Of a stretch of 64,000 bases of DNA, positions 34,201-45,891 are shown in pieces (the stretch's first letter is position 1; every line of letters starts with the position of its first letter). Origin of the DNA: Pollenia angustigena (Eukaryota > Arthropoda > Insecta > Diptera > Polleniidae); contig OV884056.1 of the NCBI GenBank assembly GCA_930367215.1, positions 92,577,285-92,641,284 on the forward strand, given 5' to 3'. The position numbers and the translations under genes are program-made. Under the pieces are notes generated by a model. It searched no databases and was not told where the DNA came from. It worked only from the letters and a program-made list of their open reading frames with translations.

Positions 34201-37200
34201 GCTTAGCGAAAATACTAGGTCACGGACCATGACTAACAAAAGCAGATGACACGCAAATAAATCTAAAACACTAAACACAAAAATGGCTGATGCATATTGC
34301 GTTAAAAAAATATTACCAAACTGCAAAGCAAACAAGCACCGGCGTCAGCCGATTTGCATAAGCTTTCAAACTTATTACAGATACGCACCAGATGCAGCGC
34401 ACTAATACATTTTCGATCAGGCCCTATTTTTTCGAATGAACTAAGGTTTTTTAAACTTTATCGAAAACTAAAAACCCATTTCAAAACAGCAACTCTGTTA
34501 CGAACAATTTCTTTTCATCAAATACCCCATAAACACAACTCTGCTATCGTTTCGAATGAGTACGAAAATCATAAAAACTCTGTTGTTTACAGTATTTCGT
34601 CTAATGACAATGTGAGAATAAATGACAGATGCTTATGAAATACCGCATATGTGTGTATGTATATAGTATCTTGTTTGTGACACAAGCTTTTCTTTCTTAC
34701 ATGCTGCGCTATCTGTTGTGAATCCCAAATTTTAAAGATATACAGCCATTAAAATTCCGTATATTTTTACGGGAATGAAAATATGTACGCGTTCTCGGGA
34801 AGAGACCAGGATATAACGAGATCAAATGTACTTATATTATCTAGATTATGCTATGCGCCTTATGAAATCAAGAGCAATTTTTGAGAGAATATGTATATAA
34901 AAATTTGGTTATGTATCGAGCCGTAACCGAGAAAATAGCGTAAGCGCCAAAAATCAAATTTTACAGGAGAGAGTTTTTTTTATTTTATTTCAAATAAATT
35001 TTGTATGAAATTTGTCGCTTACGATAAAATTGTAAACGATAATCTTGCTATAATATCGTAACGGTACCTTATGTGACCATGAAATTTTTGTTGCCAATAA
35101 AGTTATTTATTAAACAAACGAAAATTTAAAATGATGTCGCTTACGTTTTTTTTGTGGTAAATTATCAGCCGATAACTTTAAAGTTTAATGGTATTATAAA
35201 TGCAGGTATATATTTTTTCAGAAGTTTTACATCTTTCTGAAATTTTTAAAAGAATGGAAGTGATTAAATGGTTCTGTGAATTTTGGCAATCTAATTTTAT
35301 TAGATACTAACATGAGTCAAATGGTTAAAGTGATGTTTAGGAACAAGCCCTTAATGGCCTTAGACAATTTTTTTGTGTACAAATGAAATGTTTCAATAAA
35401 ACATTCTCAAGATTCATATGGGTTCAGTATTTTCGTAAGACCTGCGTTAATTTATGAACATTCATTTTACATGGATTTATCATGTCAGATTTTGATTTGA
35501 TATTAAATTTTTTTAAAGTTTTATGCGGATTAAAGCAAGTTCTTGGAAATGGCCTTTAGGGAATCTATCCTAACAAAATTTTGCCAAATTATCTTAAAAT
35601 TAAAGACCTGTTGCATGATTGCAAGCTTTATATAGACAGACAGGCGGATAGATATTTTTTAAATAACCTTAACATGTATATGGATGGACATGCTTAGAGT
35701 TGGTTCTACAAGTATGCCAGCAAATTTTAGGCATTACCACCACGTCAAACACCAGAACAAACGCATTATACCCTCTGAATGTGAAAAATATTAAAGAAGT
35801 GCAAAATAAATTATACAGGATTTTCTTGAGACATATTTTGATCATTGTGTTGTGGCTTTTAGTCAATATCTTAAAACGCTTTATGCTTTGCTACCGATAG
35901 CGTATAATAGAATTAAAAAATGTTTAAGTTAATTAAGGACATGTCTAAAAGCTGATTATTTTTCAAAGAAAAGATAAGAAAATTGTTTTGTGACATTATT
36001 TTACGTAAAAGAAATGCGAAAGAATCAGTGATTTAAAAATTGTGTTTTAAGTGTGAAATAATATAATAAAGAGAAGAATTAATTTTTCAGGTGGCGTTGA
36101 AAGCACAGCTGAGCTACTTCGTTTTCTTACTTAAGGCCGTGTCAAAAACAACTTCTTCGTTTTGCGTGATGTTTCTTACTTAGAAAGAAAAGCGTAAAGC
36201 AAAAGGTGTATGATACAATAAAAACTTTAACAACACTTACGCATTGTGTGTTAAAAAAAAATAAATAAAAAAAAAATTATACTAGCAGATTGTCAAAGCG
36301 CGCAAAAAGATGAGAGTTGTCTAACTTTTCGCTTCGCTCTTTGTTAAAAGTACTTTATGGGACATGGTTCGTCAAATCTCTAACGCAACGCAAAGCAAAT
36401 GCCCGCGAAGCAAATGACTAGGGATGCGATTTCCATGCAAATGCATGTTTTTTGTCGATAGTCTAAGAACGATGTCGACCAATTATCTTTCCGAATCATT
36501 AAAATTGCGATAAAATGGCATCGATTTGTTTTTGCATATTGTTGCATATTTTGGTGAAAATGCATATTTTTGCATATTTTGGTTTTAAATGCATATTTTT
36601 GCATATTTTAACATTTTTGAGTGATATATTTTTTTTAAATTTTCATATAATAAAAAAAAGTTCTTCAAAAAATTTCCAAATTGTATAAAAAAAAAACCCT
36701 TCAAAAAAAATTTATTTTAATAAATCAATTAATAAATTTTTTTTTGAGCTCTGCTTAAAATACAAGAATTCGACAATTCTTAATCCTTCAATTTTTAACC
36801 GATGCAGCACCTTACATGGTTAAGGCTGCCAATTGTCCTAAAACAATTTATCCAAAACTGTTACATGTTACTTGCTTGGCACATGGGTTACACCGAGTTG
36901 GTATCTCTTGGTATCGTCACCACCGCAGCCAGTATTAACAAGAAAGGGAACCTGGATAGATGCTTCAGAATTCTATTCAAAAAACTGTGAGCAATTTAAG
37001 AATGTTATTGAACAACTTGTTGCTACCGATGCTAATGCAATAAAAAAAAAGTAAAAGAAATATTAAAGTGAAATAACATCAAAAGTCTGATATATTGGTG
37101 AAACAATAACTAAATTGGAAGGATTTAGTCCACTTAATAGTCAACTCAAATTGATTGATATGGCAAAAAGTAAAATTAACATGTGGAAGGAAAAAAAGCC

Positions 37201-40200
37201 CGACAAATTAAAGAAATCCAAAATGTGTTGCAAAAAAAAAATACAGGATTTTAAAAAAATAAAACAAATTTCAACAACTTTTGATCTGGAATCACATGTG
37301 GGATCTGAATAAGAAAATTAATATTCTTCAAATGAATTTTCATTCTTCAAGTATGCCTCAACTTCGGTTGACGTTGAGAGATCATTTTCCATATACAGAA
37401 GCTTTTTAACAGACAAAGGCTTACTTTTGATAACATAAAAAGTATTTATTTATATTTTGCAAACAAACATTTAAATGATATAGTTGTTTAAATTAAGTTT
37501 TAAAAAATATTATACCTTTGAATAACAATAGAATAAAAACAAGAATAGGAATTTCTTATATTGTTTTATATATAATAAAAAAACTAGCGCTTTTTTTATT
37601 GAAAATGGCCAAGTTTTAAATGCATATTTTTTATTTTTTTAATGCATATTTTGGAGTTTTTATTGCATATTTTATGCGCATATTTTCGATTTTTAGTGCA
37701 TGAAAATCTCATCCCTACAAATGACCTTTAGGGCCATTATTACAACTTGAAGTTAGCTAAAGCTAAGATTAAATTGTTAGATAATAATGTGTTATTTGTC
37801 AAAAAGCGTCTGTTAACTGTCGGATAACAGCTAACGCCAAGTTATAATAATGGCCCTTATTAAAGAGAGGAATGTCAAAAGTTGCTTGTATTTTTTCATA
37901 TCCACCAACGAAAGCAACAAATAAAATACAATTTTGTGTCTTGTTGGTGTTGTACTTGTTGTTGTATCAACACCACCGTTCACATGAATTCGCCTTGAAC
38001 TAATATAAACTTTAATTTTACTTTAAATATTGACGAGAATGGTCTTAACATGATCCAAATCAGTGTTCCCAGTTGTGGGGACTTATCCCCAAATTGGGGA
38101 TTTTTTTTGTAATTGGGGATACAAATTTCGTGAAAATTTGGGGAAAGCACTTTTTTCGCTGGGGATTTTTGGGGATAATTGGGTACAAATTTTAGTCTTT
38201 TTAGCAGTTTAAAACCTTTTTTAATAATAATTTAAAGAATAAATAACATTCGTTTTAATAATATTACACAAATGGATTTATTAAAATAAATCGATGTATA
38301 CATATTTTTCCATTGACATTTTATAATGTATTTTATTTTTAAGAAAATGTGGGGATTTTTGGGGGAAAGAAAATAGCTAACTTGGGGATGAAAAATCGCA
38401 AATTGGGGATAAGGCTTAACATAAAACTGGGAACCCTGATCCAAATAATACTTCAGATAATTGATAAATCTTGAAATGCGAGTTACTTAATGAATAGCAT
38501 ATGTAATGCCGACTTTCAATTAGGATTTTAGCGTCTTTTGGCGTATAAAGTCTATGTGCTTAAAGAATTATAAAATTGATTTCTTAAAAGAATAGAACGC
38601 GGACAAGAAACCTTTTCAGTATTATTTTTATGGAACTTTTTAGTGTGGTAATAATAATCTATACATATAAAATAGTAACGTTGCTGACTGATTCATCATC
38701 GCACAGCCTAAACGCCTGAAGCTAAAAACTTGAAATTGGGACCGGAGGTGGGGGTCTTCCCAAATCGATCCACTAAGACGCGATGTTTGGTAGTTCGAAT
38801 GCTTATGGGGAAAGAATGGTAAAAACGGGTAAATTCGATAACCTTTTATCTCCAAAACTAAAAGAGATACCACAAAACTGTAAAACTTATCGTTTTTCTT
38901 TAGAAAAATAAGCGGACATGTGTCTGGTACTTTTTTGAAATTCGGCTTTTTTATGGAGAAAACAGGTAAAACCTCAATTTTGGTACTTTTTTCCACCCAA
39001 TCTGTCTTTTGAACCAATAAACCTAGAAATAAAGTTTATACCACATTCGAAACTTATCAAAAAAATACGAATATGAATTTGGTACTTTTTCGAAATTCGA
39101 ACGTTAAAGGGGTGGAAATCGTAACTATTTTTGGTACTTTCTTTACAAAACATTTTCCTTCATGGATTGACATATTCGTACTAAATTATGCGGCCCAACT
39201 ACAATGTTGCAATTTTTAATACTTAAACGGGGTGGAAAAATAGTACCAAAATGGGAAAAACGGGAAATTAAATATCTTTCTTCAGCTTTTTGGTTCTACA
39301 ACTGGTATTTTTTTAATTATCGTTAATATTGGGCCTTAAAGCATAAAATTCAACATGCAACGTCCTGAATGGATACGAATCTATGAGGGGACTTTTTTCT
39401 TCTTTATCTGGTACTTTTTGAATTTCCGTAAGTATTGGACCTAGAAACATAAAATTCAAGATGCAATGTCCTAAGTGAATAAGAATCTATAAGAGGAAAG
39501 TTTTTGGTACTATTTTGTATATTTACTGGTACCTTTTGAATTTAGTATTGGACCTAGAACATAAAATTAAACATGCAAGGTCCTGAGTGAATGAAAATCT
39601 GTAAACTTTAAGAGGGCTTTTTCGTTCTTTTTTGTTCTTTAGCTGGTACTCTTTAAATTTCGGGTAGAATTGGACCTAGAAACAAAAAATTCAAGATGCA
39701 ATGTCCTGAGTGGATAAGAATCTATAAGAAATAAGTTTTTGGTACTTTTTGTTCTTTACGTTTACTTTAGAAAAATAAACTTTGGCATACAAATATGTCC
39801 ACGAAGGAAAAGCAGACGCTAACGAGGTAGCGGGTTAAATGCTAGTATTATATAAATATGAAATAACAAATCGGTTCTTGATAAAATTTCAAATACTTCC
39901 AGAAAACATACACACTACAAAATATTAATTCACTATATCACCATACACTCACCTTCATAATATGCCAATATGAAAAAATTATTGTACATAAAGGTGTTAA
40001 ATACACCCACAAAGAGTACACAATGATATACGAGCGATTGTACCAATCTTTGGCAAAATAATCTGTACCACAGGCCGTCATATTACCCTCGGGTACGTAA
40101 CGATTCCAGCCTACCATTGGCAAAATGGCCCATGTCAGGCATACACTCCACACAAACATCAAACGCATAACAGCCACCGTTATGGTCAACGGTTTTCGTG

Positions 40201-40657
40201 AAATACCCCTAACAATAACACAATACCGATCGTAGGCAATGAGAGTCATTGACCAGATCGAAACACAACCAAAAAGTGAACCAAATAAACCGTACAATTC
40301 GCACCAGAATGGACCCATAATCCAAGTACCATAGAAGCCATTGAGCACGACCGGCGGGAACATGGTGAACATCATCATGAAATCGGAAAATGCCAAATTC
40401 ACCACAAACATATTGGAGGGGGTGCGTAACGATTTGGCGGACGTAAATATATACATCACAATAAAATTGCCACTCAACGACATAATGCCTAAGACGGTGA
40501 TAATGAAACCGATTATGCCAAACCATATGGGTTCCATGGGCGGCCATTGATACCAATAGGGATCGACCATGTGCATTATATCGGAGGGCACACTTTCGGC
40601 TAAACTAACATTTCGGCCACCACGAAGGTACTCGAACACGGGATGACTTAGAGACAT
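31110..40657 (-). CDS. Rh6: Rh6-type rhodopsin, three exons
   Basis: Joining 40657-39953, 31582-31302 and 31230-31110 on the minus strand gives 1107 nt, a 368-residue opsin ending in TAG. The protein is a light-sensing seven-helix GPCR of the rhabdomere membrane; in Drosophila Rh6 marks a subset of R8 photoreceptors. Visible landmarks: N-glycosylation site N16 (NVS), DRY at 143-145, disulfide cysteines C119 and C196, E190 in the second extracellular loop, retinal-binding K316 in FAKANSV, NPIVY at 322-326 and the cysteine pair C343/C346, a likely palmitoylation site. From memory it resembles Drosophila Rh6 far more than Rh1 or Rh2 and is nearly the same length. Both introns have GT/AG ends. 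Intron 1 is 8369 bp and TE-filled; intron 2 is 71 bp. Residues 238-242 differ from the usual opsin sequence (see findings). Confidence 0.96.
31302..31582 (-). CDS. Rh6: Rh6 exon 2 (residues 236-329)
   Basis: The acceptor CTTTACAG ends at 31583 and the exon opens in phase 0 as [18 protein letters not shown], so it starts eight codons before the first ATG in this frame. It encodes the third intracellular loop, helices 6 and 7, the retinal lysine K316 and NPIVYGL. The donor at 31301 (GTGAGT) splits the serine codon as AG|T. Confidence 0.95.
32252..32527. mobile_element. hAT MITE with 8-bp TSD GTTTTCCT
   Basis: Starts CAAGGTCTATCCAATAGG and ends CCTATTGGATAGGCCTTG; TSD GTTTTCCT at 32244-32251 and 32528-32535. 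Both arms continue with GTCTGCTTA / TAAGCAGAC. It lies in Rh6 intron 1. Confidence 0.82.
32877..33312. mobile_element. MITE GTCTGAGTTCATACGG with TTA TSD, copy 1
   Basis: GTCTGAGTTCATACGGCTCAT at the left, with the inverse ATGAGCCGTATTAACACAGAC at the right; TTA at 32874-32876 and 33313-33315. Related copies are at 61410-61672 (nearly complete) and from 47702 (right part lost). Confidence 0.8.
33317..33453. mobile_element. Foldback MITE GTGCCGGTTCACAC with TAA TSD
   Basis: 137-bp palindrome with arms GTGCCGGTTCACACACGTCA and TTGTGTGAACCGGCTC. TAA at 33314-33316 and 33454-33456. It inserted in the TTAA at the edge of the previous MITE. Confidence 0.75.
33677..34144. mobile_element. MITE AGGCCAGTTTACACGG with TAA TSD
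   Basis: Ends AGGCCAGTTTACACGGTAAT and ...CGTGTAAGCTGGCCT, with ACAATGTATTACGAC continuing in both arms. TAA flanks at 33674-33676 and 34145-34147. Confidence 0.78.
36419..37717 (+). mobile_element. hAT element with decayed transposase, TSD CAAATGAC
   Basis: Begins TAGGGATGCGATTTCCATGC and ends GAAAATCTCATCCCTA; TSD CAAATGAC at 36411-36418 and 37718-37725. Subterminal TGCATATTTT repeats mark both ends, probably transposase-binding sites. A broken transposase lies between. Confidence 0.92.
36800..37435 (+). pseudogene. hAT transposase relic
   Basis: [14 protein letters not shown] and [14 protein letters not shown] near 36800-36900 are typical of the hAT catalytic core. [20 protein letters not shown] follows in another frame. 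[18 protein letters not shown] near 37375-37425 is the C-terminal hAT dimerisation motif. Frameshifts separate the blocks, so no functional product is expected. Confidence 0.88.
37731..37856. mobile_element. MITE GGGCCATTATTACAACTTG with TTA TSD
   Basis: 126 bp with ends GGGCCATTATTACAACTTG and CAAGTTATAATAATGGCCC; TTA at 37728-37730 and 37857-37859. GTTAGCT and TTAACTGTC-type subrepeats lie in the arms. Confidence 0.78.
38061..38438. mobile_element. hAT MITE with 8-bp TSD ATCCAAAT
   Basis: Starts CAGTGTTCCCAGTT and ends AACTGGGAACCCTG; TSD ATCCAAAT at 38053-38060 and 38439-38446. TTGGGGAT motifs occur many times at both ends. Confidence 0.88.
38658..39845 (+). mobile_element. Non-autonomous Helitron, complete
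   Basis: It starts TCTATACATATAAAAT right after an A. It ends with the hairpin CGCTAACGAGGTAGCG, GGTTAAATG and CTAG, right before a T. TC...CTAG and A|T insertion are canonical. 1188 bp, no Rep/helicase. It carries a tandem array (39325-39760) and TTTTTGGTACTTTTT-type repeats. It lies just inside the Rh6 donor site. Confidence 0.8.
39325..39760 (+). repeat. Tandem repeat of about 110-130 bp in the Helitron
   Basis: Four diverged units share TTGGACCTAGAAACATAAAA, TTCAAGATGCAATGTCCT and GAATAAGAATCTATAAGAG. Internal tandem arrays are common in non-autonomous Helitrons. Confidence 0.75.
39953..40657 (-). CDS. Rh6: Rh6 exon 1 (residues 1-235)
   Basis: The ATG at 40657 starts [14 protein letters not shown], which fits the Rh6 N-terminus. 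The exon covers the extracellular N-terminus and roughly helices 1-5, ending in ...FSYWHIMK in phase 0. The donor at 39952 reads AAG|GTGAGT. It carries the DRY motif and both disulfide cysteines. The reading frame has no internal stop. Confidence 0.96.
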
Positions 40658-40920
40658 ATTTTTTTCTGATATTCACTTAACGTTGAGCAACCGAACCGAA
40701 CTGTTAACGTTTAGAGTTAAATTCACTATATGTGATAGCAAATGGGAAAGTATGAAAACGGCACGTTTTGGAGGTTTATTTTCTTCCCATAATTTGAGTT
40801 TTTTGGAAGCACTTTTTTTAAAGTTTTTTTTTTTTTTTAATTTTTATCCACTTTTCCGTTAGAGAACCGACGTACTAACTGCCGTCAAACTGTCATGTTT
40901 GATTTGTAAGAAATGTTCCT

Positions 40921-40928
40921 CTTATATA
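40921..40928 (-). promoter_or_regulatory. Rh6: TATA box of Rh6
   Basis: The minus strand reads TATATAAG, just downstream of RCSI. A start site about 30 bp further on, near 40893, would leave a 5' UTR of about 235 nt. No other TATA box pairs with an RCSI match here. Confidence 0.65.
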
Positions 40929-40965
40929 CCAATTTGAAAGTGTCTTAAGTGTCTGCTAATTGTTG

Positions 40966-40976
40966 AAATCCAATTA
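40966..40976 (-). promoter_or_regulatory. Rh6: RCSI / P3-like photoreceptor promoter element
   Basis: On the minus strand this reads TAATTGGATTT, an exact match to the rhodopsin core sequence I consensus TAATYNRATTN. It lies 309 bp upstream of the Rh6 ATG and 37 bp upstream of a TATA box, the arrangement known for fly opsin promoters. RCSI is a Pax6/homeodomain site giving photoreceptor-specific transcription. Confidence 0.8.
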
Positions 40977-40979
40977 AGA

Positions 40980-43025
40980 CGACAGTTAAGTTTAACGTTT
41001 GTTCAATTGTTTTTCTTTAAGTTTTATTTTTTTTCGGAAGCTTTTTTTAGGAATCTTAATGAGGGATTATGAAAGCAAAATTAAGAAATCGAAAATTACG
41101 ACGGAACACTGAAAAAATTCAAGGAAATTCAGTACGATGTTTTTTATTCCCGATAAATCAAGTTCAAACGTAGATTTTTATTTTATTAAGATAAGGGTTT
41201 GCAATGCCGGGACGATATAAGAAATCGGTGGTTTAGATTTAAAATATTTTAAAAAGGGAAATTCATTCATTAGCTGAATTCTCATATTGGAAGAGCAATC
41301 AATAAAATTTGCCCTGAAAATTTTGAAACTCAAACGTTTAGAAAATGTTTGGCTCAAATTGGTCCCATGTTCTAAAAGGGTTAATTTTCTATTTTTATAC
41401 ATAACGTAAATGGTTAAGTTTGCTTTTCTAATTATGATGAACACCATTCAAATTGTCAGCTTTTTTAAAGTTGAAAAAACTCGGGACCATTTTGACCCCA
41501 AGTCCATTTAAGTGCTAATCTCCATTTCTGCCTGGTTTGGTCTCCACCTAAGGGTATATTTTTTTAGGGTAAATGTTTTTCGATTTAAGTGAAACCTTCA
41601 GAGTCTATTTAGAATGATCTGGACTATAATATTTAAATTAGATTTTACTTAAAATTCATAGCAGTAAGAAAATTGGGCTCATTCGTCAAAATATGGCCAC
41701 AAAATTAGATTTTCTCGAAAATCGCAAAACTTTAATCGCAGGTTGGGAAAAACTATGGGAGGTATCGACATAATTTTTTCACATTTTTATTCCCTCAAAT
41801 CAAAAAATTCGAAAATTTGTTAAACAAATTTTTTTTTAAATTTCAAAATCGAGTTTTGAAACTATAGCATAATGGTATCCTACGAAGACAAAAACTCATA
41901 TACAAGTAAATACGGGTATATTTGAAGTAAAAATTAGCTCTTTTTCAAATATTTTTCAAAAAATATTAATTCTATTTCTATATTTCTTGTTAATTGCCTG
42001 GGGATATTTTAATAACTTTAAATTTTTTTAACTGAATTTTGCCTATTATACATGATTTGAACGAAAATTCGCACAAAATTCGACTTTTTTAGATTCTATT
42101 GCAAATTAATTATTTAATGGCAAAATTACACAATTGAAACAAAAACCCATTATCCCCTTGTAAATGCACCTTCAAGCTTAAGGGTGGGTGAGCCACGGCT
42201 TGCAGATATGCGATCATTGTAATTTTTCGCAAACCATAGTTTTTTGATGGGAAGAACATTTCTAGAGGAAGTTACGGTACAATTTCGCAAACATGTAAAT
42301 AGCACTTCCCTAAAGCCCTGTATGCCTCATACTAAAATTAAAATGCTTGAAAAATTTTTCAAAAATTTAACTGAAACTTTTTCTTCTTGTGTAATCACAA
42401 TTTTCTTTAAATGGTTTAGTTTCTTTTTCTTCGATCAAAGTCAAGGCCAAGTAAAAATTTATTTTCAAAATTTATTTTGTGCTTCCTTCTGCCAAAACTT
42501 TTTTAAAAAAAATCTAAAGAAAATAACAACATAATTAACATTTGAAATATACATAAGTACATATGTATGTTCATATATACATATGTAAATAAATATTTAA
42601 AAAATAAACATGTATGTACGTAAATATAAGTGGAAGGAGACACTCAGCCATCCGTCAAGTACTGCAACAATTGGATTAGACTTTTGTGTATGGCAAATTG
42701 TGCTTTCTCCACTTGAAATTTCATTTTAGAGAATTAACTTAATGTTGTCTTACTTTTATTTTGTATTTGCGGTAAATAAATTTAGATTCATCCATTTCAA
42801 TTGATTTTCTATAGTTTTGTGCTTAATCCAAAAAGACGTTTTTTTTTTTTAAATTTGTGCATGCAAATAGATGGACAAAAGCAAAAATTCGCATGTGACC
42901 CCACAAGCAAGTAAATACTAAGTTTAATGCAATTTGTACTTGAGAGTATTTAAGAAATAACTAATTCAATGGTTTTTTTTATTTTTCATAAAAGCTATTG
43001 AACCTGAATATATTTGCGTATACAT
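40980..43025. other. DNA upstream of Rh6
   Basis: No gene or delimited element seen. Distal Rh6 regulatory sites may lie in the first few hundred bases, but I cannot name any beyond RCSI. Confidence 0.4.
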
Positions 43026-43029
43026 ATTC

Positions 43030-43380
43030 GTATCCAAAAACATAAGAGAACAAACTAGAATAAAAGTCAGCATGGCAACAAGTGGACACAGAGTACTTTT
43101 CGTTAATAGCCACACACTACTAGATCTTAACATCGCTACCATCCAGGAAGAAATTAAAAAGTATTCAGTCAAATACATAGATAAACTAATGGTCCATCCC
43201 AACTACTTCGCTCGGGATCTAATAAAGTTCAAAGGTCACCGGAGGCTGAAAAGATGCGACACTTTGAGCCTAACAGGCTTTTTTGACACTTGAATGCAAT
43301 TAATTAGCGGTTACATTGGTAACGGCTAACAAATACAAATAAGAATTAAGATTAAGCTTTGAATACATATTGTAATTTTC
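43030..43380 (+). pseudogene. C-terminal end of a jockey-type LINE
   Basis: The frame from 43072 to 43293 includes NIATIQEEIKKYSVKYIDKL, HPNYFARDLI and RRLKRCDTLSL, matching the last part of jockey-clade reverse transcriptases. It is 5' truncated to about 0.3 kb. Confidence 0.7.
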
Positions 43381-43757
43381 GACAAGAAAGCTAGTTTACA
43401 CTATCTCACAATCCTTACGTATTCCATAATACTTTGTGAGATAGAAATCTAATGAGTTTTATTGCGGCTGTCAAAAAATCTAATGTAACATGACAGTTTG
43501 TGTTCACAACATCACACAAAGTATAAACACTCACACATGAAATAAAATGCAACTCTGATCCAATGAAAGGTATTATTGCTTAGAAATTTTTCAAAAAACG
43601 ATGAGGTCGTATGGGATGTCAAACTTTTTTCATAATACTTGTCATTTTCGTGACACATTGCATTCACACTATCACTTTTTTGTCATATTACTTGAGTTTT
43701 TGACATGTATTAATAGTATTAATACATGTCAATCAGGGATGATAAATAAGAAAACCA

Positions 43758-45072
43758 CACGCAAAGAAAAAACATGGTTGTGGTAAACATATTCTAAGAG
43801 CAACATATTATGATAAGAATTATGATTGTAGTCACCGTATTAAGATTATTATTGAATCATATTATGACTAAATATACTCGTACTATTACATCATAATATT
43901 TTTCCCTTAATCATATTATTATTATTCTGTTAATCATACTAAGTAAAAAAGTAATCAAATTATTGTCATGTTAATCATAATAAGCTAAGAAATTAATCAT
44001 ATTATTGTCATGTTAATCATAATAAGCTAAGAAGTAATCATATTATTTTCATGTTAATCATAATAAATTTAGAAGCAATCATATTACGATACAGTACCTT
44101 TCGTAGTTGTCATAAAAATACAAAATAAATTAAAATATTTTTGCATCGATTTTTTATTTTGTGGCTTTTTACAATTTTTATTAATGTTAATCAAATAGCC
44201 CAGCTCAATATAAGGCTTGCAAAAGAGCAAATGAAAAATCTGTGGTTTTCATGGGCAACCGCGTGTGTCCATTTTTTCGATTTTAAGATGTTGATGCCAT
44301 ATTGCCTAATTTTGAACGCTCTTTACATTTTTTTGAAAAAAGATGTATCAATTTCGATTTTTTAACGTAATGACAAAGTTTAAAAAGTGCAATACCTCGC
44401 CCATGGGTTGATCTAGAATGGTTTTTCGGCTTTCCTGAAAAATTTGTTTAAAGACATACGCGGTTGCCCATGAAAACCACAGAAATATCGTAGCACTTTT
44501 ATAAAATATAACGAAATCTCTGTGTGTTTTGTTGTTGGATTTTACAAAAAAACTTTGATATTTTGCATTTGCACTATTACATCACTAATACCGAATGAAC
44601 TCCGCTAATATTTTAATTTTTTAATTTCTTTATACTTTTTTTTATGGAATTTTATCTTTTAATTGTTTAACCGCTCACAAATAAAAAAAACGACACAACT
44701 GCTTCAAAATTATTTTACAAATGGCGCTAACATAATATGATTAGAGTAAAAATAGTTTGATTGCATCTTTAACATAATATGATAAATGTATAGAAAGTTA
44801 TCATGTTATGGCTATTAAATATCATGATATGGTTGTGAGAAATATAATATGTTTAGAAAGTTATCATAATTAAGTTGTTTGAAAAATAATTATTTTTCGG
44901 TCAACAATACTCAAATTCATAATTGCGATAAACATTGATATGTTTACAGTATCTATAATATTGTTGATATTTAATAAAAATAACAATTATTTGTGTACGC
45001 CAACAATATATTGTTACATTAAACATAGTGTTGTTGCCGTAACCATGCCCAACCATATTTTTTCTCTGCGTG
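43758..45072. mobile_element. TIR element CACGCAAAGAAAAAAC, copy 2
   Basis: Same ends as 28794-30541, flanked here by CA on both sides. It lacks the pogo-like MITE and so records its empty site. It has 38 bp near 44190-44228 that copy 1 lacks, and a longer GTTGTTGCCG...CCAACCATA segment at its right end. Confidence 0.8.
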
Positions 45073-45863
45073 CAGATTTTTCAAAATAGAAAAGAGGCAA
45101 ATAAATTGCATTTGGTCTAGCCAAACCTTTATTTTTATTTTTGATTGCCGCCAGAAAGCGTTTTCATACACTTTTTAGAATTTATCGCGGATATTTCTCA
45201 AAATACAATCTCCAATTTTAAACGAAAATAAAATTTTCAAGTGTTCTAAAAATATGTGTTTTTCCAAATTTATTGTAGTGCAGAAACAGGAAAGGAGTAG
45301 AAATTCCGAATATAATAAAATTTAATTTAGCGCTTGTAAAATCTCCTTCAAAATTATTCGGAGCAAAATAATGGAGTGAGCTCCCACTGTTCCAAAATTC
45401 TGTTGATTACTTCTTGACGTGAAATATGATGAAATCGTTCCAAAATAATCTTGAATTGAGAGGAAGTCGTCTTTTTTACTTTCTAGATCTTTTGCAGAAG
45501 TGGTTTCCTATATCTTTTGAAAACTTGTCAATATCATCAGAAAATGCACACTTATATGCTGCCGCTGATACTAAATTTAGAATGTGGCATAAGCAATCGT
45601 TCAATGAACATGTGCAAAAATATATTCACAATAATAGCGGAGTTCAGTGTTTGGTGCAAATGGTCTTGCGAAAGAGCTAATGCAAAATATCAAAGCTGTA
45701 TTGTTTAATCCAACATGAAAAATTGGGGTTTCCCTTAGATTTCATTAAAAAAAAAACTAATACTATTTTGAATTTTCGCAAGACTATTTTGCACCAAACA
45801 CTAAACTCCTCTTATATTCATTGGACACTAAATAAGAGTTGCCATTTAGTATCAATTAAAAAT

Positions 45864-45881
45864 GGGGGGGGGGGGGGGGGG
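45864..45881 (+). repeat. Run of 18 G
   Basis: Eighteen consecutive G directly beside foldback element C. It can form G-quadruplexes; assembly length is uncertain in such runs. Confidence 0.85.
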
Positions 45882-45891
45882 TTGCTTTAAA

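Larger units (their letters stand above)
31583..39952 (-). other. Rh6: Rh6 intron 1, expanded by transposons
   Basis: This 8.37 kb intron holds, from 3' to 5' of the gene: a fragment of the 46.7 kb interspersed repeat near 31613-31670, a hAT MITE (32252-32527), a TTA-flanked MITE (32877-33312), a foldback MITE (33317-33453), a TAA-flanked MITE (33677-34144), a hAT with decayed transposase (36419-37717), another MITE (37731-37856), a hAT MITE (38061-38438) and a Helitron (38658-39845) whose end is 107 bp from the donor. I recognise nothing in 34150-36100. All splice signals look intact. Confidence 0.85.

Noticed and set aside
34354..34638. 94-residue frame in Rh6 intron 1
   Set aside because: No homology, no splice signals and AT-rich codons; probably a chance frame.
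40209..40556. Second minus-strand frame inside Rh6 exon 1
   Set aside because: Out-of-frame shadow of the opsin coding sequence.
45290..45720. Possible second hAT transposase relic on the minus strand
   Set aside because: A few residues (NRILEQWE) recall hAT cores, but the stretch is too broken to support a call.
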